A stretch of 64,000 bases of DNA from Acidimicrobiia bacterium. GTDB lineage: Bacteria > Actinomycetota > Acidimicrobiia > IMCC26256 > JAOSJM01. Shown piece by piece: positions 28,085 through 36,810 of this stretch. Positions within the stretch are counted from its first letter, which is position 1, and each line of letters opens with the position of its first letter. The notes under the pieces are model-generated. The model was not told the DNA's origin, made no database searches, and was given only the letters and a program-made list of their open reading frames with translations. Position numbers and translations under genes: made by a program. Location of the stretch: assembly GCA_027494165.1 (NCBI GenBank), contig JAOSJM010000005.1:1178001-1242000 (forward strand), read 5' to 3'.

Positions 28085-29332
28085 TCAGCGCACCCTTCGC
28101 CGGTACCCGAGCGCGCCGACCGCGGCCACCGCGGCCGCGGCCACCGACCCGGCGACGAAGGCCGCCCGGGTCCCGGTCGCCGAGACGACGGCCCCGGCCA
28201 GCGGCGGACCGACGGTCTGGCCCGCCCGCACCGCCGCCACCCAGACGGCCACGACGACGCCTCGCTGAGCGGCCGGGGCGAGACCCGCCGCGTAGGCCTG
28301 GAGCGGCACGATCGTGAGGCCCTCGCCGAGCCCCCACAGGAGCGTCCCGAATCCCACCAGCCCCGCGACCGGGCTCGCCGCCACCACCGCGTAGCCGGTG
28401 GAGAGCACGGCGAAGCCCCAGAGGACCAGGCGCCACGTCCCGTGCCGCTGGGTGAGGGGCCCGATCCTGAGGGAGACGACGACGGAGCTGAGCGCGGGCA
28501 GCCCGAGCAGCAGCCCCCGGGTCGCCGACCCGACGCCGAAGCGCCGGTCGAGATCGAGCGGGAGCACCGTGAGGCCGAGCCCGAACACGAGGAGGAACGC
28601 CAGGAACCCCACGGTCGTCATGGCCAGGTTCCGGGGGTCCGACAGGTAGGGACGAGCTCCCGAGAGCTGCTCGCGCAGCGGCGGGACCTCGGCGGGCCGG
28701 TCGGGAGGGAGGACCCGGGCCGCGGCTAGGGCCACGACGAACGCGAGGGAGTACGGGGCGAACGAGAGCCGCCAGGTCCCCACCTGGGCGAGGAGCCCAC
28801 CCGCGACGGGCAGCACGCCGAGACCGACCGTGAGCACCGCCGCGTTCCGGCCGATGGCCCGCGCCCGCTCCATGCCCTCGAAGCGATCCCCGAGGATGAC
28901 CACGGCGAGGTTCACGAGACCCGCCGCGCCGAGGCCCTGGAGGAACCGTCCGCCCAGCAGGATCGCGAAGCCGGGTGCCACCATCCCGACGGCGCCGCCG
29001 GCGCCGAACAGGGCGAGGCAGGGCAGCAGCACCGTGCGGCGCCCGAACCGGTCGGCCAGGACCCCGATCACGGGGGCCACGACGACACCCGGCAGGGACG
29101 CGAACGCCACGACCAGCGCGACACCGACGGCCCCGACGCCGAAGTGCTCGCCGATCTCCGGTAGCGCCGGCGCCACCAGCGTGTTCGAGAGGATGCCGGT
29201 GAGCGTGACGGCCCAGACCACCGGCACCAGGGCGTCCCGACGCGGGCAGGCCCGAGGAACCTCCCGCTCCTCCCCGCACTTCCCCGAACGGGGGAGGAGC
29301 CTTCGGCACCTCGGGCCCCGCCTCACCGCCAC
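28085..29332 (-). CDS. MFS transporter, drug-efflux type
   Basis: A 415-residue protein with 12 predicted membrane helices. Features are TLTGILSNTLVAPALPEIGEHFG, the loop 2-3 motif GVLADRFGRRTV, and the motif-C-like VLPVAGGLLAQVGTWRLSF, which is typical of proton-antiport efflux pumps. The first ~40 residues are Arg-rich and atypical, so the true start may be downstream. A promoter with overlapping palindromes lies just upstream, which suggests repressor control. Substrate unknown. Confidence 0.85.
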   Translation of the reverse strand: MAVRRGPRCRRLLPRSGKCGEEREVPRACPRRDALVPVVWAVTLTGILSNTLVAPALPEIGEHFGVGAVGVALVVAFASLPGVVVAPVIGVLADRFGRRTVLLPCLALFGAGGAVGMVAPGFAILLGGRFLQGLGAAGLVNLAVVILGDRFEGMERARAIGRNAAVLTVGLGVLPVAGGLLAQVGTWRLSFAPYSLAFVVALAAARVLPPDRPAEVPPLREQLSGARPYLSDPRNLAMTTVGFLAFLLVFGLGLTVLPLDLDRRFGVGSATRGLLLGLPALSSVVVSLRIGPLTQRHGTWRLVLWGFAVLSTGYAVVAASPVAGLVGFGTLLWGLGEGLTIVPLQAYAAGLAPAAQRGVVVAVWVAAVRAGQTVGPPLAGAVVSATGTRAAFVAGSVAAAAVAAVGALGYRRRVR

Positions 29333-29352
29333 CCGTCGGTGGCGGCCTCCTC

Positions 29353-29406
29353 ATCCTAGCATCTCCCGCATCTTGAGACAACTTGTCGTGCTCTCAGGCT
29401 GTCTCA
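29353..29406 (-). promoter_or_regulatory. promoter with overlapping palindromic operator upstream of the MFS gene
   Basis: On the minus strand, TTGTCT (29381-29376), a 17-bp spacer and TAGGAT (29358-29353) form a good promoter. Its -35 lies within GACAACTTGTC (29377-29387) and within a larger inverted repeat, TGAGACA (29374-29380) with TGTCTCA (29400-29406). A repressor bound here would block the promoter. Confidence 0.6.
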
Positions 29407-29841
29407 GTGGGTGGGCCGGCGGACCAGCGCGATCGCCGGCTGGAACCAGGTCTCCACCGCCTCGTAGAGCACGCCCATGATCCGGTCGAGCTCCACCTCG
29501 GTGAGGTGCTCGAGCGCGACCCGACCGGTGAGGTAGACGTCGCCGTCGGGGCCCAGCGAGAAGCGGGCGCCGTACATGGTGTGGTTGCGGCGGAGGAGCC
29601 ACCGGTACAGCGCGAGGTGGTTCCCCGGCGGGTCGGGCAGGAAGTAGACCTCGTAGCGGAGCGTCCGCTGGTGGAGGTCGAACCAGATGGTGGTGGCGTC
29701 CCGGCCCTCGCAGGCGAAGCGCACGTACCATCGCCGCAGCGCCGGGTCGTGCTCCACGTGGAGCACCCACTCCTGGGCGGCCACCGGACCCTCGAGGTGC
29801 CGGGAGACGAGGTCGTACGCGTCGTCGGGGCTCAGCGACAC
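29404..29841 (-). CDS. YbjN-domain protein
   Basis: A 145-residue protein of the YbjN/type-III-chaperone-like fold: RRWYVRFACEGRDATTIWFDLHQRTLRYEVYFLPDPPGNHLALYRWLLRRN and GDVYLTGRVALEHLTEVELDRIMG. Its start overlaps the mshA stop by 10 bp. The mshA-ybjN neighbourhood is conserved in actinobacteria. The molecular role is unknown; the fold suggests protein binding. Confidence 0.85.
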   Translation of the reverse strand: MSLSPDDAYDLVSRHLEGPVAAQEWVLHVEHDPALRRWYVRFACEGRDATTIWFDLHQRTLRYEVYFLPDPPGNHLALYRWLLRRNHTMYGARFSLGPDGDVYLTGRVALEHLTEVELDRIMGVLYEAVETWFQPAIALVRRPTH

Positions 29842-31058
29842 TGCACGAGGGCCCGGGCGAGGAGGTCGCCGTAGAGCCGTCGCAACCGGCCAGCCGTGAT
29901 GCTCCAGGCGTACCTTCGGGAGCGCGCCTCCGCGCGCGCGCCCATCGCCGCGGCCAGCTCAGCGTCGTCGAGGAGCTGCCCGAGCGGCCTGGCGTAGTCG
30001 GCCGGCGCCCGCCCCTCGACGAGGTACCCGGTGACCCCGTCGTCGACCAGCGACCTCAGCCCCCCCACGTCGGCCGCCACGACCGGCGTACCGCTCGCGG
30101 CGGCCTCGAGCGCCACGAGCCCGAAGGACTCGCTGCGCGAGGGCACGACGCACAGGTCGGCCGCCCGGTAGTAGACGGCGAGCCGCCGGTGGGGTTGGGG
30201 CGGCACGAACCGCACCCGGTCCTCGAGCCGCAGCTCGTGCACCAGCGCGTGGAGCCGAGCCAGCTCCGCCCGACCGTCCGGGCCGCTCGGCCCACCGACG
30301 ACGAGGAGCACGGCCCGGCGATCGTCGAGCTCGGCCAGGGCACGCACGGCGAGGTCGGCCCCCTTCAGGGGCTGGATGCGCCCGACGAACAGGATCACGC
30401 GACGGCCGGCCAGGCCGAGGGCCGCCCGGGCGGCCGCTTCGTCGCCGGGGTGGAACACCTCGTGGTCGACGCCCGGCGCCACCGTCTCGATGCGTCCCCG
30501 GTCCGCGCCGTAGAGGTCCACCAGCTGCTCGCGCTCCCCGTCGGTGGACGCCAGGAGCAGGTCCGCGCAGCCGATCACCTCGCCCTCCGCGCGGGTCCGA
30601 TGCTCGGGGTCGTCGTCGACCCCGGCCTCGGCCTTCACCCGGGCGAGCGTGTGGAACGTCGCCACGAGGGGCAGGTCGAGCTCGTGCTTCAGCACGTGGC
30701 CCACCGCCCCCGAGATCCAGTAGTTGGCGTGGAGCGCGTCGCAGCCGCCCTGGCTCGTGAGGAGGCTGGCCAGGGTGGCCTCGGCGGCCTCGTCCACCAG
30801 GTCCGACAGCTCGTGCTTCGCGAGGGGCTCGGGCGGACCGACCGGCACGTGCACCACCCGGAACCCCGGCTCGACCGTCACCATGGGCTGCTGGTCCGGC
30901 CGTTCGGCCCGGGTGACGACCTCGCAGGTGATCCCGGCCCGGGCGAGCGCCGAAGCCAGGGCCCGCACGTAGACGTTCATCCCGCCGCCGTCGCCCGTAC
31001 CCGGCTGGGCGAGCGGCGAGGTGTGGAGGCTCAGGATGGTGAGGCGTCGGGGGGCCAT
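29832..31058 (-). CDS. mshA: D-inositol-3-phosphate glycosyltransferase, mycothiol synthesis
   Basis: A 408-residue GT4-family glycosyltransferase that joins UDP-GlcNAc and inositol phosphate, the first step in mycothiol synthesis. Features are LHTSPLAQPGTGDGGGMNVYV, DALHANYWISG, VATFHTLARVKA, VGRIQPLKGADLAVRAL and the nucleotide-sugar motif SRSESFGLVALEAAASGTPVV. The sequence matches actinobacterial MshA across its length. It signals mycothiol as the low-molecular-weight thiol of this organism. Confidence 0.94.
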   Translation of the reverse strand: MAPRRLTILSLHTSPLAQPGTGDGGGMNVYVRALASALARAGITCEVVTRAERPDQQPMVTVEPGFRVVHVPVGPPEPLAKHELSDLVDEAAEATLASLLTSQGGCDALHANYWISGAVGHVLKHELDLPLVATFHTLARVKAEAGVDDDPEHRTRAEGEVIGCADLLLASTDGEREQLVDLYGADRGRIETVAPGVDHEVFHPGDEAAARAALGLAGRRVILFVGRIQPLKGADLAVRALAELDDRRAVLLVVGGPSGPDGRAELARLHALVHELRLEDRVRFVPPQPHRRLAVYYRAADLCVVPSRSESFGLVALEAAASGTPVVAADVGGLRSLVDDGVTGYLVEGRAPADYARPLGQLLDDAELAAAMGARAEARSRRYAWSITAGRLRRLYGDLLARALVQCR

Positions 31059-31113
31059 CGTCGGGGCATCCTATCGGCGGTGGTGACGGACCCCGGAAGC
31101 GCCGTCGTCGGCG

Positions 31114-31485
31114 CTAACCGGTCCGGGCGTGCTCGTCACCGCCCGGCTCGGACCGGAACGAGTCGTAGATCTCGACGAGCACCTGCTTCTGGCGCTCCGT
31201 GAGCGCGGGGTCGCGCCGGATCTCGCCGACGACGTCGGGCCCGTCGCCCCGCTCCTCGAGGATGCCCGCCCTGACGTAGAGGGTCTCGGCCGAGATCCGC
31301 AGCCCCCGGGCGATGGCCTGGAGGATCTCCGCGCTCGGCTTGCGCAGCCCGCGCTCGATCTGGCTCAGATAGGGGTTCGAGATCCCGGCCCGCTCGCTCA
31401 GCTTCCGCAGCGAGAGCCGGGCGCTGCGGCGCTGCTCGCGGATGAACGCGCCGAGGTCGTGGAGGCGTGAGCCCTCGGAGCTCAT
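31114..31485 (-). CDS. XRE-family transcriptional regulator
   Basis: A 123-residue protein with an N-terminal Cro/C1-type HTH: IREQRRSARLSLRKLSERAGISNPYLSQIERGLRKPSAEILQAIARGL (residues 14-61). The C-terminal ~50 residues, with ALTERQKQVLVEIYDSFR, form a short helical segment seen in related actinobacterial regulators. The ATG is 14 bp after the rsiG-like stop, so the two are probably one operon. Target genes are not evident. Confidence 0.88.
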   Translation of the reverse strand: MSSEGSRLHDLGAFIREQRRSARLSLRKLSERAGISNPYLSQIERGLRKPSAEILQAIARGLRISAETLYVRAGILEERGDGPDVVGEIRRDPALTERQKQVLVEIYDSFRSEPGGDEHARTG

Positions 31486-31499
31486 GGCGTTCCGGCGCG

Positions 31500-32029
31500 C
31501 TACCCTGGCCGACCCGGTGCCGGTGGCCCAGCTCGAGGTCGAGCGCGTCGATCACGCGATGCAGCGCGCGCCGCTTCTCCGACACGTCCCGCTCGAAGAC
31601 CCGGAGCTGCCCCATGGTCTCGCGCAGCTCCTCCTCGCCGAGCGTGGGGAGGTTCACGAGCGTGTCGTCGGCGACCAGCCGTTCGAGCCCGCGGGACCAC
31701 TCGATGGCCATCGACGGGGCGAGGGGCTGGGGGAGGCGGGTGTTGGGCGGCGACGAGCGGGCGCCGTCGCCCGCCAGGATCCGGGGCAGGGCGGCGATGA
31801 GGTCGCCGACCGACCCGCCGGCGGCCCGCCGGTCGAGCTCGGCCTCGAGGATCTCGAGGCGCGCCTGGGCCAGCCGCCGGACGTAGGAGACCTCGGTCTC
31901 GACCTCGACGCACTCGGTCCTGAGCACCCGCACCTCATCGACGGAACGGGACTCGAGACCGTCGAGGTACCCGGGCTCGAGGATCCGGTCCATCCGGCGA
32001 CGGGGCGGGGCGCTGTCCTGGTCGCTCAT
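31500..32029 (-). CDS. rsiG: RsiG-like c-di-GMP-binding anti-sigma factor (frameshift near 3' end)
   Basis: A ~176-residue, mostly helical protein. Streptomyces RsiG binds c-di-GMP through E-x3-S-x2-R-x3-Q-x3-D in two antiparallel helices and then holds sigma WhiG. Here the first copy is E44-S48-R51-Q55-E59 (last D replaced by E) and the second is E146-S150-R153-H157-D161 (Q replaced by H). The segment between them (residues 72-130) is Pro-rich and variable. The frame runs past the expected end into the XRE gene; one base lost at 31513-31515 would place a stop at 31500. A FliA/WhiG sigma gene lies 28 kb away. Confidence 0.8.
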
Positions 32030-32080
32030 GCGCGCCCCAGGCTACCGGCCCGGAGCCGCGCGCGTGACCGTGACGGCGGC

Positions 32081-33103
32081 TCAGCAGTGGCGGGCGAGCG
32101 TCGGGTACGGGTTGACGGACCGACCACCCACCCGCATCTCGAAGTGCGTGTGCGGCGGCCCGCCACGCGCGTTCCCGGTGTTCCCCGTGCGGCCGATCAC
32201 CTCGCCCTGGACCACCCGGCGGGGTGGACCCACGATCCCGGACAGGTGCGCGTAGTAGTAGGCGACGCCGTCGTCGCCGTGGAGGTAGACGGCGATCCCG
32301 CCCAGCCCACCACTCCCGTCCGTCATCGTGCCCGACACCACGGCCACGTTCGAGGTCCCGGCCGGGGACATGAGGTCGGTGCCCCGGTGGCGGCGCCCAC
32401 CCGACCGGGGTCGCCCCCAGTCGTTGGTGAAGGCCAGCGGCCCCTGGATCGGGCAGACGAACGGCCCTCCCCCGGGGTTGACGACCTGCCCGCTCGCCGA
32501 GCTCCGACGTGAGGCGGCGGCCCGGGCTGCGGCCTCGCGCTGCAGCCGGGCCTCCAGGTCCCGGTGGGCGCGCTGGGCCTCGGCCAACCGGGCGTCGAGC
32601 GCCTCGCGCTCGACCTGCATCCGATCGAGGGCCGCGGCCCGCTCCCCGCGCTGGACGGCGAGCAGCTCGCGCCGGTCGCGCAGGTCGGCCGTGAGGGCGC
32701 CGAGCTGGGCCACCGCCTGGCGGTCGTGCTGGTTCACCCGGTCGAGCAGCTCCTCGCGGAGCAGCTCGTCGTGGAGGTCGGCGGACACGGGCACGATCGA
32801 TCCCCGCTGGCCGTGCACGTAGGCCCGGACCGCCCGTTCCCGGGCCACGATCCGCAGCTCGACCGCCCGGGCGTCCCCGGCCTCGACCCAGTGCTCGAGC
32901 TCCGCGATCTCGTCCCCCAACGCCTCGTAGCGGGTCAGGGCCTCGCTGTAGCGGGCGGCGGCCGCGTTGGCCGCCGTGCGGGCCGACTCCACCCGGGCCC
33001 GGGCCTGGGCGAGCGGGTCGGCCCCGGCACCCGCCGGGTGGGCGAGCGTCGAGGCGAGCGCGATCGCGCCGGCCAGGCAGCGGAGAGGACGGGAACCCAG
33101 CAT
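32081..33103 (-). CDS. secreted M23-family peptidase with coiled coil
   Basis: A 340-residue secreted protein: signal peptide (1-27, [22 protein letters not shown]), long coiled coil (~30-195, many Ala/Arg/Glu) and C-terminal LytM/M23 domain. Zn ligands fit HRGTDLM (His and Asp) and HTHFEM (HxH). It probably cuts peptidoglycan cross-links, or activates another hydrolase as EnvC does. Start at ATG 33103 gives a clean signal peptide; the frame is open to 33244 but that would overlap the sodA promoter region. Confidence 0.9.
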   Translation of the reverse strand: MLGSRPLRCLAGAIALASTLAHPAGAGADPLAQARARVESARTAANAAAARYSEALTRYEALGDEIAELEHWVEAGDARAVELRIVARERAVRAYVHGQRGSIVPVSADLHDELLREELLDRVNQHDRQAVAQLGALTADLRDRRELLAVQRGERAAALDRMQVEREALDARLAEAQRAHRDLEARLQREAAARAAASRRSSASGQVVNPGGGPFVCPIQGPLAFTNDWGRPRSGGRRHRGTDLMSPAGTSNVAVVSGTMTDGSGGLGGIAVYLHGDDGVAYYYAHLSGIVGPPRRVVQGEVIGRTGNTGNARGGPPHTHFEMRVGGRSVNPYPTLARHC

Positions 33104-33246
33104 CGGCTCCGGAGGGAGATGGGCGGTGCGCGGACCGTAACAAGGCCGCCGAAGGCCGGGCAAGGCTGCCGTCAGGGTCGCCGACCGCCGGCGGGTCGAG
33201 GGGACTACGGTGGCGTGAGACCGCCGCACGCACCAAGGAGACACGG

Positions 33247-33855
33247 ATGACCTACTCCCTCCCCGATCTCCCGTACGACCAGGGTGCCCTGGAGCCCCAC
33301 TACTCGGGCCAGATCGTCGAGCTCCACCACGGCAAGCACCACGCTGCCTACGTGGCCGGCGCCAACACCACGCTGGAGAAGCTCGAGACGGCCCGCGAGA
33401 AGGGTGACTTCGGCACCGTCAACCAGCTCGAGAAGAACCTGGCCTTCCACGTCTCGGGACACATGCTGCACAGCCTGTTCTGGAAGAACATGAGCCCCGA
33501 CGGCGGAGGGGAGCCCGACGGCGATCTCGGTGCCGCGGTCAAGGAGCACCTCGGCTCGTTCGAGGGACTCCGGAGCCAGCTCACCGAGGCGGCCATGGGG
33601 GTCCAGGGCTCGGGCTGGGGTGCGCTCTCCTGGGACCCGCTCGGCCAGCGCCTGGTCGTCCACCAGGTCTACGACCACCAGACCAACATCATCAACGGGT
33701 CGCTCCCGCTCCTCGTGCTCGACATGTGGGAGCACGCCTTCTACCTCCAGTACAAGAACGTGAAGGGCGACTGGGTGAAGGCGTTCTGGAACATCGTGAA
33801 CTGGGCCGACGTCGCGGAGCGCTTCGGGCGCGTCCGGGCCGTCACCCTGCCCTAG
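33247..33855 (+). CDS. sodA: Fe/Mn superoxide dismutase
   Basis: A 202-residue enzyme that dismutates superoxide in the cytoplasm. Metal ligands by alignment are His27, His75 (HSLFW), Asp159 and His163 ([11 protein letters not shown]). AAGGAGACACGG precedes the ATG. Iron or manganese preference cannot be decided from sequence. Its stop shares the palindrome CTAG with the stop of the convergent MoaD-like gene (33852-33855). Confidence 0.95.
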   Translation: MTYSLPDLPYDQGALEPHYSGQIVELHHGKHHAAYVAGANTTLEKLETAREKGDFGTVNQLEKNLAFHVSGHMLHSLFWKNMSPDGGGEPDGDLGAAVKEHLGSFEGLRSQLTEAAMGVQGSGWGALSWDPLGQRLVVHQVYDHQTNIINGSLPLLVLDMWEHAFYLQYKNVKGDWVKAFWNIVNWADVAERFGRVRAVTLP

Positions 33856-34136
33856 CGGTCGTCCGTGCGGCCGGGGCGGGGGAGACCCACCGCTCCCCCG
33901 CTCACCGGCGGCAGCACCGCGACCTCGTCGCCGTCGCGCAGCTCGCTCGCGTCACCGGCGACGGGTTCCTCCCCGTTGACCCAGACGCGGGCGGTGTCGA
34001 GCACGCGGGCGAAGTCCTCGCCGTAGCGGCGTCGCGCCTCGCCGAGGACCTCGCCCAGCGTCCCGGCCTCGAGCCCCACCTCGGGCACGCCCGCGGCCTC
34101 ACGGGCCTGGGCGAAGAGCCGCAGCCGGACCGTCAC
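33852..34136 (-). CDS. MoaD/ThiS-like sulfur-carrier protein with C-terminal extension
   Basis: A 94-residue beta-grasp protein: [41 protein letters not shown] core and [14 protein letters not shown]. MoaD normally ends at this Gly-Gly, which is adenylated and thiocarboxylated. Here 13 residues ([13 protein letters not shown]) follow, so activation would need cleavage, or the frame is wrong at the end. GTG start overlaps the upstream MaoC-like stop. Role in molybdopterin or other sulfur transfer is open. Confidence 0.8.
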   Translation of the reverse strand: MTVRLRLFAQAREAAGVPEVGLEAGTLGEVLGEARRRYGEDFARVLDTARVWVNGEEPVAGDASELRDGDEVAVLPPVSGGAVGLPRPGRTDDR

Positions 34137-34987
34137 CGGGCCCCCACCTCGGCGAGACCGTCCCTCACCACGACGTCGCCGTCGGCGTTCGTGGTCTCGT
34201 AGGCGAAGAGCGCTCGGCCATCGCGCTGGCCCGCCACCCAGAAGCGGGTGGTGATCTCCTGGCCCGGCAGCACCGGCTTCGAGAACCGCACGGCCAGCCG
34301 CCGCAGCCGGGCCGGGTCGCCGCCGGCGAGCTCGGTCACCGCGGCCCAGCTCGTGTGGGCCATGGTGCACAGGCCGTGGACGATGATCCCGGGGAGGCCG
34401 ACCGAACGGGCCACGGTGTCGTCGAGGTGGATCGGCATGTGGTCGCCCGAGGCCTCCGCGTAGCGGAAGGTCTGGTCGTCATCGAGGCGCTGGCGCACCT
34501 CCGCCAGGGGCTCGGTGCCCCGCAGGTCATCGGGGAAGCGATGGGGCGGCGCGGTCTCGCCGACGCTCTCACCGTCGCCCACCCCGCGAACGAAGCTCAC
34601 CGACCACTGCTCGTTCACGAGCGCGCCCTGCTCGTCGCGAGTCTCGGTGCGGGTCACCACGGCGGTGCCCGAGGGCTTCACGTGGATCCCGACGGGCGCG
34701 GCCCGGGAACGCAGGGTGGCGCCCGGAACGATGGGGCGGTGCAGGTGCAGGTCCTGCTCGCCGTGGACCGCCTGGAGCATCACCTCGAGCGGCGTCACCG
34801 CCGCGACGGCCTCGGCCAGGACCGGCCAGATCGGCACGACCGCGAAGACCGGCGGGGCGAGCTCGCCGGTGACGTGCGCGGGGACCGGGTCGTTCGTGGC
34901 CGCCGCGTAGGCTCGGGCCCGGTCGGCCTCCACCTCGAAGGCCTGCTCCTCGGTCCATCGGCCGACGCGCTCGAGCGCGAAGCCCAC
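34133..34987 (-). CDS. MaoC-like double hotdog dehydratase
   Basis: A 284-residue protein with two hotdog domains. The N-terminal half (~1-130) is the MaoC_dehydrat_N type; the C-terminal half carries FRYAEASGDHMPIHLDDTVARSVGLPGIIVHGLCTMAHTSW, the hydratase-2 motif with catalytic Asp and His. It probably hydrates a 2-enoyl-CoA or works in lipid metabolism. Its stop overlaps the MoaD-like start. Substrate unknown. Confidence 0.88.
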   Translation of the reverse strand: MGFALERVGRWTEEQAFEVEADRARAYAAATNDPVPAHVTGELAPPVFAVVPIWPVLAEAVAAVTPLEVMLQAVHGEQDLHLHRPIVPGATLRSRAAPVGIHVKPSGTAVVTRTETRDEQGALVNEQWSVSFVRGVGDGESVGETAPPHRFPDDLRGTEPLAEVRQRLDDDQTFRYAEASGDHMPIHLDDTVARSVGLPGIIVHGLCTMAHTSWAAVTELAGGDPARLRRLAVRFSKPVLPGQEITTRFWVAGQRDGRALFAYETTNADGDVVVRDGLAEVGAR

Positions 34988-35015
34988 GGCCCCTCCTCTC
35001 CTGACGGACGGCGCC

Positions 35016-35420
35016 TCAGTAGAGCCGCCGCCGCTCCCGGTCGGCCGCCTCGGCGCCCGCCACGTCGGTCCGGGCCGCCGGGATGGCCTCGAGGCGCTCC
35101 CGCGGGATGGGCTCGCCCGTCTCCTCGTCGATCCCGTACGTCCCGGCGTCGATGCGGGCGAGCGCGGCCTCCAGCTCCGACAGCTCGTGCTCGAGCGACT
35201 CGAGGATCGACAGGTCCTTCTCCCGCTCGAAGGTCTCGGTCCCGGTGTCGGCCGGGTGCTGGTCGTAGTCGGAGAGCTCCGAGAGGTCCTGGTTCTCGGC
35301 GTCGGGCCCGAGCTCGTCGCGCACCTCGGCGATGAGGCCCTCGACCCGCTGCTTCTCGCGCAGCACCCAGGCCCGGGCCTCCTCGGGATCGACGGGCGAA
35401 CCGCCGGGTCGGTCGGTCAT
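35016..35420 (-). CDS. TraR/DksA-family protein without zinc cysteines
   Basis: A 134-residue helical protein. Residues ~15-95 form the DksA-like coiled coil (ENQDLSELSDYDQHPADTGTETFEREKDLSILESLEHELSELEAALARI) and residues ~96-134 the degenerate zinc-finger region (GTYGIDEETGEPIPRERLEAIPAARTDV). Positions that are Cys in DksA are Asp, Glu or Thr here, so zinc binding is lost. ATG at 35420. The open frame continues upstream into the aldolase gene only because of a frameshift there. Family members bind RNA polymerase; the role here is unknown. Confidence 0.85.
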   Translation of the reverse strand: MTDRPGGSPVDPEEARAWVLREKQRVEGLIAEVRDELGPDAENQDLSELSDYDQHPADTGTETFEREKDLSILESLEHELSELEAALARIDAGTYGIDEETGEPIPRERLEAIPAARTDVAGAEAADRERRRLY

Positions 35421-35526
35421 CTCCTCGCTCCTGTCGCACCGGGCGTGGGGTACGCCCATCGTGGGCGTCAGGCTACCGGAGCGTCCGTTCCGCACCAGGT
35501 AGGCCCCGGCGCCCGCGAGCGGCCGA

Positions 35527-36713
35527 TCACTCCATGGGGACGCGGGGACGATCCGGTCGCCGACCCGGTCGAAGATCTCGTCGAGGTCGCGGCCGGTGAT
35601 GGTGAGCCCGTGGTTGCGCTGCCCGACCACGGCCCGGGCCGGGTCCGGGGCCCGGCGCACGAGGTCCGCCACCGAGGCCGCGAGCTCGAGGGTCCCGCAG
35701 GGGTAGTTGATCTCGGTCGAGACGGTGCCGTCGATCCAGCCGTGGACGTGGACGATGGCCCCCACCTCGGGATGCTCCCGGTAGATCATCCAGTGCTCGA
35801 TCGCGTCGACCGAGACCCGGCGGGGCCTGATCCCCGGCGGGACGCTGATGACCATGGCGTCGAGCTCGGGGTCGTAGTCCTTCACGAGCAGGATGTGCTC
35901 CCCGATCGTGCGCAGCTCCGACTTGTCGACGCCGCTCGCGCTCATCCAGAAGTCGTCGGTGGGGCTCCCGTCGGCGTCGAGCCGGCGGGTGCTCACGTTG
36001 CCGTAGCTGAGCCCGCCGATCCCGTACAGCAGCTGGACGTGGCGCCGGTCCCGCTCCGGGAGGATCTCCTCGAGGGGGAAGGGGGCCGGGAGCAGGTCGA
36101 GGGCGTCGAGCCGGCGGCCCGCCGACAGCATCTGGCGGGTGCGGTCGTCCCCGCCCCAGAGCGCCTCCGGGAGGTCGGCCCGGAACTCGTTGGCGATCAC
36201 GAGCCGGGAGCAGGCCAGGGGCTCGATGCGCCGGAAGGTCCGCTCGAAGAGCTCGGCCTCGGCCAGGCCGGACGGGACGTGGTAGCGGCCCTGCTCGAGC
36301 GTGACGAAGTGCACCTCGGGACCTTCCGGTCCGGGCGCCACCATCACGCACAGGTTGGCGAGGGCCCTCACCAGCAGGGGATAGCCGGCGCGCAACACGT
36401 CCGACGGCGGCTCGGGCAGCTCGGCGATCGCGACGACGAACGTGGGGGCCGCCCTGCGACGGTAGGGGCGGGGCGCGTCGGCGTCGACGAGGTGGAGGAC
36501 CACCCGGACGTCGGGCCCCGGAGCCTCCTGGCGCCGGTAGCCCTCCCGGGCCATCACCCCGGCGAGACCGTCGGCCAGCCAACGGTTCCAGGTGCTCTCG
36601 CTCTCGACGGAGAGCGCGAACGTCCGCTCCGCCGGCGGCCGGGGCTCGAGTGCCTCGAGGGCCCCGGGCCGCCCCGCGGGCTCCCCCTCGTCCGTCGTCC
36701 GATCGTCCCTCAT
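35527..36713 (-). CDS. class II aldolase/adducin-domain protein (frameshift at 3' end)
   Basis: A ~395-residue protein. The C-terminal half is a class II aldolase fold: GGLSYGNVSTRR, SASGVDKSELRTIGEHILLV, VGAIVHVHGWIDGTVSTEINYPCGT (HxH zinc ligands) and NHGLTITGRDLDEIFDRVGDRIVPRVPM. The N-terminal ~190 residues are a separate, unrecognised domain with VVAIAELPEPPSDVLRAGYPLLVRAL. A base lost in the G run 35544-35547 removes the natural stop at 35527 and creates a false 565-residue fusion with the DksA-like gene. Substrate unknown. Confidence 0.85.
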
Positions 36714-36810
36714 GGCGTATACCCCCGGGGTCGTCCACCCCCGATCCTAGGGAACCCGGCTCGTACCGGGGTAGACGACAGGACCGGCGGCCGTCCCGGC
36801 CCGGCCCGGG

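Noticed and set aside
31136..32029. A 297-residue RsiG-like protein overlapping the XRE regulator
   Set aside because: The last ~120 residues are the XRE gene in another frame; a stop at 31500 follows if one base is restored.
33852..33855. Shared CTAG at the stops of sodA and the MoaD-like gene as a functional site
   Set aside because: Two TAG stops on opposite strands give CTAG by chance in compact convergent genes.
35016..36713. A single 565-residue aldolase-DksA fusion protein
   Set aside because: One base lost at 35544-35547 removes the natural aldolase stop (IVPRVPM-E-stop). The DksA-like part has its own ATG at 35420.
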